From positions 1 through 7,026 of the forward strand of contig JBHGBF010000279.1 in assembly GCA_041946865.1 (NCBI GenBank): 7,026 bases of DNA, in the 5' to 3' direction. The position numbers and the translations under genes were made by a program. This document shows positions 5,671-7,026 of this stretch, one piece after another (the first letter of the stretch is position 1; every line of letters begins with the position of its first letter). The DNA is from RPQK01 sp041946865. Its GTDB lineage: Bacteria > Acidobacteriota > UBA6911 > RPQK01. The notes beneath the pieces are model-generated. The model saw only the letters and a program-made list of their open reading frames with translations. It was not told where the DNA came from and did not search any database.

Positions 5671-6837
5671 ATGAACAAATTATGGACGACCCTGGCAGGA
5701 ATCGGCCTGGGTGCGGCGATCATGTATACGCTCGATCCCCAGACGGGCCGCCGGCGGCGGGCAATAGCACGCGACAAAGTGAGCAGGGCCTGGAACAAGA
5801 CCGGGGATGCTCTCGGTGCTCTTTCCAGTGACGTCGCAAACCGAGCCCGAGGCATCTATTCGGAGACGACCTCAAAGGTCAGCAGAGAGCAAGTGCCGGA
5901 CAATGTCCTGGCGGAGAGGGTGCGCTCCAGGCTTGGCCGATTCAGCTCCCATCCCAGCTCGATGGAAGTCACAGTCTCAGGCGGGCGGGTCACGCTGCGC
6001 GGGCCGATTCTCGAAAAGGAAATCGATGACATACTGCGTGCTGTAGGTGATGTTCGGGGCGTGGTGGATGTGAACGACGAGCTCGAGGTTCACAAGGAAT
6101 CGGCTGGAGTCCCGGGTCTCCAGGGGCCCGGCAAACGTCCGGGGGCAGCCTGGGGCTTTGCTCGCTATAACTGGAGCCCGACTCACCGCGTCGTCGCGAC
6201 CGGCGTGGGCAGCGGACTCGCTGTCTGGGGGCTGACACGGCGGCGAAACCCTGCGGCCGTTCTGGCCTCCCTTGCAGGCATGGCCTTCGCACTTCGCGGA
6301 GCCACGAACCAGGAGTTGCGCCGGATCGTCGGCCTGGGCGCCGGACGAAAAGCCGTGACAATCCACAAGACAATGACGTTCAACGTCCCCGTCGAGCAGG
6401 TCTTTCAGGTTTGGGACAACTATGAGAGCTTCCCGAAGTTCATGACCAACGTCAAGGAGGTACGCGATCTGGGCAACGGCCGTTCCCACTGGGTCGTCAG
6501 CGGGCCTGCCGGCACGACGGTCGAGTGGGATGCCGAGATCACCAGGCGGATTCCCAACCAGGTGATCGCGTGGAAGAGCCTGCCCGGTTCCCGCGTTCAG
6601 CATTCCGGGATTGTTCAGTTCAGATCCTTAGGCGAGGACAGGAGCAAAGCCGATATCCGGCTCTCGTATAACCCGGTCGCGGGGGCGATGGGCCACTTCG
6701 TCGCCAGCCTGTTCGGTTCTGACCCGAAGAGCGAGCTTGATCAGGACTTGCAGCGCTTCAAGCAACTGGTTGAAGGCGAAGTGCAGGTTACGGGGACCAC
6801 GGTAACGGGAACGGCTTCCAAGAAGAGCCGAAAGTAA
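5671..6837 (+). CDS. Membrane-anchored BON and SRPBCC (cyclase/dehydrase-like) domain protein
   Basis: A 388-residue protein with several parts. Residues 4-20 form an N-terminal membrane anchor of the YtxH-like kind, LWTTLAGIGLGAAIMYT, followed by DPQTGRRRR. Residues 31-74 are a charged linker. A BON domain spans about 76-141, with the VTVSGGRVTLRG core (100-111) and the DVRGVVDVNDEL end (127-138); BON domains are thought to bind membranes or hydrophobic ligands. Two short hydrophobic segments (about 173-188 and 194-209) probably form a hairpin in the membrane. An SRPBCC/polyketide-cyclase-like domain covers about 229-368, with FPKFMTNVKEV (254-264), SHWVVSGPAGTTVEWDAEI (272-290) and AWKSLPGS (300-307). 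This family has a helix-grip fold with a hydrophobic pocket; no specific ligand is assigned. The tail is Thr/Lys-rich (VTGTTVTGTASKKSRK). Proteins of this sort are often linked to envelope or general stress, but that is inference. Transcribed alone, divergent from the transporter operon. Confidence 0.88.
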   Translation: MNKLWTTLAGIGLGAAIMYTLDPQTGRRRRAIARDKVSRAWNKTGDALGALSSDVANRARGIYSETTSKVSREQVPDNVLAERVRSRLGRFSSHPSSMEVTVSGGRVTLRGPILEKEIDDILRAVGDVRGVVDVNDELEVHKESAGVPGLQGPGKRPGAAWGFARYNWSPTHRVVATGVGSGLAVWGLTRRRNPAAVLASLAGMAFALRGATNQELRRIVGLGAGRKAVTIHKTMTFNVPVEQVFQVWDNYESFPKFMTNVKEVRDLGNGRSHWVVSGPAGTTVEWDAEITRRIPNQVIAWKSLPGSRVQHSGIVQFRSLGEDRSKADIRLSYNPVAGAMGHFVASLFGSDPKSELDQDLQRFKQLVEGEVQVTGTTVTGTASKKSRK

Positions 6838-6881
6838 TTCGGCATTGCCAGGTGGATCAAGTCGACGATCGAGCCACGCGA

Positions 6882-6931
6882 GTAAGCCCTCAATCTTCGC
6901 ACGGCGAGGCTCCGAAAGCGCCACAGAGCCG
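6882..6931. repeat. Decayed, inverted second copy of the palindromic element
   Basis: Read on the plus strand, 6882-6921 aligns with the reverse complement of 5460-5421 at 34 of 40 positions. After a 9-nt deletion in the loop, 6922-6931 aligns with 5411-5402 at 9 of 10. Only one arm is kept: GGCTC (6908-6912) can still pair with GAGCC (6926-6930), but the rest of the second arm is not recognisable. GCGCAGCGCC just beyond (6935-6944) also recalls the loop of the first copy. This supports a dispersed repeat family. Confidence 0.7.
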
Positions 6932-6975
6932 TAAGCGCAGCGCCTTTTGCGGACCGTCAGCGGACGGGGAGCGCG

Positions 6976-7026
6976 TCGGGTGCGTGCCTTCAGTACGAAT
7001 CGATCTTGGTTCCGGTTCGCACCCGA
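6976..7026. repeat. Inverted repeat at the right window edge
   Basis: TCGGGTGCG (6976-6984) and CGCACCCGA (7018-7026) are perfect 9-bp inverted complements around 33 nt. The right arm ends exactly at the window edge, so the stem may be longer. GGTTCGCACCC superficially resembles a tRNA T-loop, but the flanking stem does not fit a tRNA. It may be a terminator or another repeat; this cannot be decided from the window. Confidence 0.4.

Larger units (their letters stand above)
6838..7026. other. Intergenic stretch without a supported gene
   Basis: No coding region with a ribosome binding site or recognisable protein is seen on either strand here. It contains a decayed palindrome copy (6882-6931), a short direct repeat GCGGAC (6949-6954 and 6960-6965) and an inverted repeat at the window end. 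No clear intrinsic terminator for the BON–SRPBCC gene was found just after its TAA. Confidence 0.5.

Noticed and set aside
6628..6924. 98-codon minus-strand open frame across the end of the BON–SRPBCC gene
   Set aside because: Most of it is antisense to the SRPBCC domain; its first part falls within the decayed palindrome copy, and no convincing ribosome site or family match is seen.
6976..7026. tRNA gene suggested by GGTTCGCACCC
   Set aside because: The T-stem does not pair properly beyond three bases and no D-arm, anticodon arm or acceptor stem could be fitted within the window.
1..7026. CRISPR array, transposase or phage genes
   Set aside because: No regularly spaced direct repeats with unique spacers and no recombinase, transposase or phage protein motifs were seen on either strand.

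Overview
The window reads as bacterial chromosome from a GC-rich Gram-negative (roughly 60% G+C by eye). Outer-membrane and periplasmic components imply a double membrane. Signal peptides ending in 'SAQ'/'AAQ' and a BON–SRPBCC stress-type membrane protein would fit Acidobacteriota or a similar soil lineage. That placement is a weak inference; no phylogenetic marker is present.

The left three quarters (55-5319) is one tightly packed minus-strand operon of five genes, read right to left: a periplasmic LolA-like carrier (4558-5319), two related FtsX/MacB-type permeases (3314-4561 and 2050-3309), a LolD/MacB-type ATPase (1337-2053) and a predicted outer-membrane beta-barrel (55-1368). Junctions are ATGA overlaps, a 4-nt gap, and a 32-bp overlap before the barrel gene. 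Together they would supply an ABC transporter of the inner membrane, a periplasmic shuttle and an outer-membrane end-point. This resembles a Lol-type lipid or lipoprotein export route in which a barrel replaces LolB. The cargo is unknown.

The 351-bp divergent intergenic region (5320-5670) holds a likely promoter for the operon, a large 22-24 bp-stem palindrome (5386-5451) set in a mosaic of short direct and inverted repeats, a smaller perfect inverted repeat, and a strong ribosome binding site with a hairpin against it. To its right, on the plus strand, lies a single gene (5671-6837) for a membrane-anchored BON + SRPBCC protein.

The right end (6838-7026) has no supported gene. It carries a decayed, inverted second copy of the 5386-5451 palindrome (6882-6931), so the BON–SRPBCC gene is bracketed by two copies of a REP/MITE-like element. 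The window stops inside another inverted repeat. A heptanucleotide tandem repeat sits at the extreme left edge. The points most worth following are the unassigned five-gene trans-envelope transporter and the palindromic repeat family.
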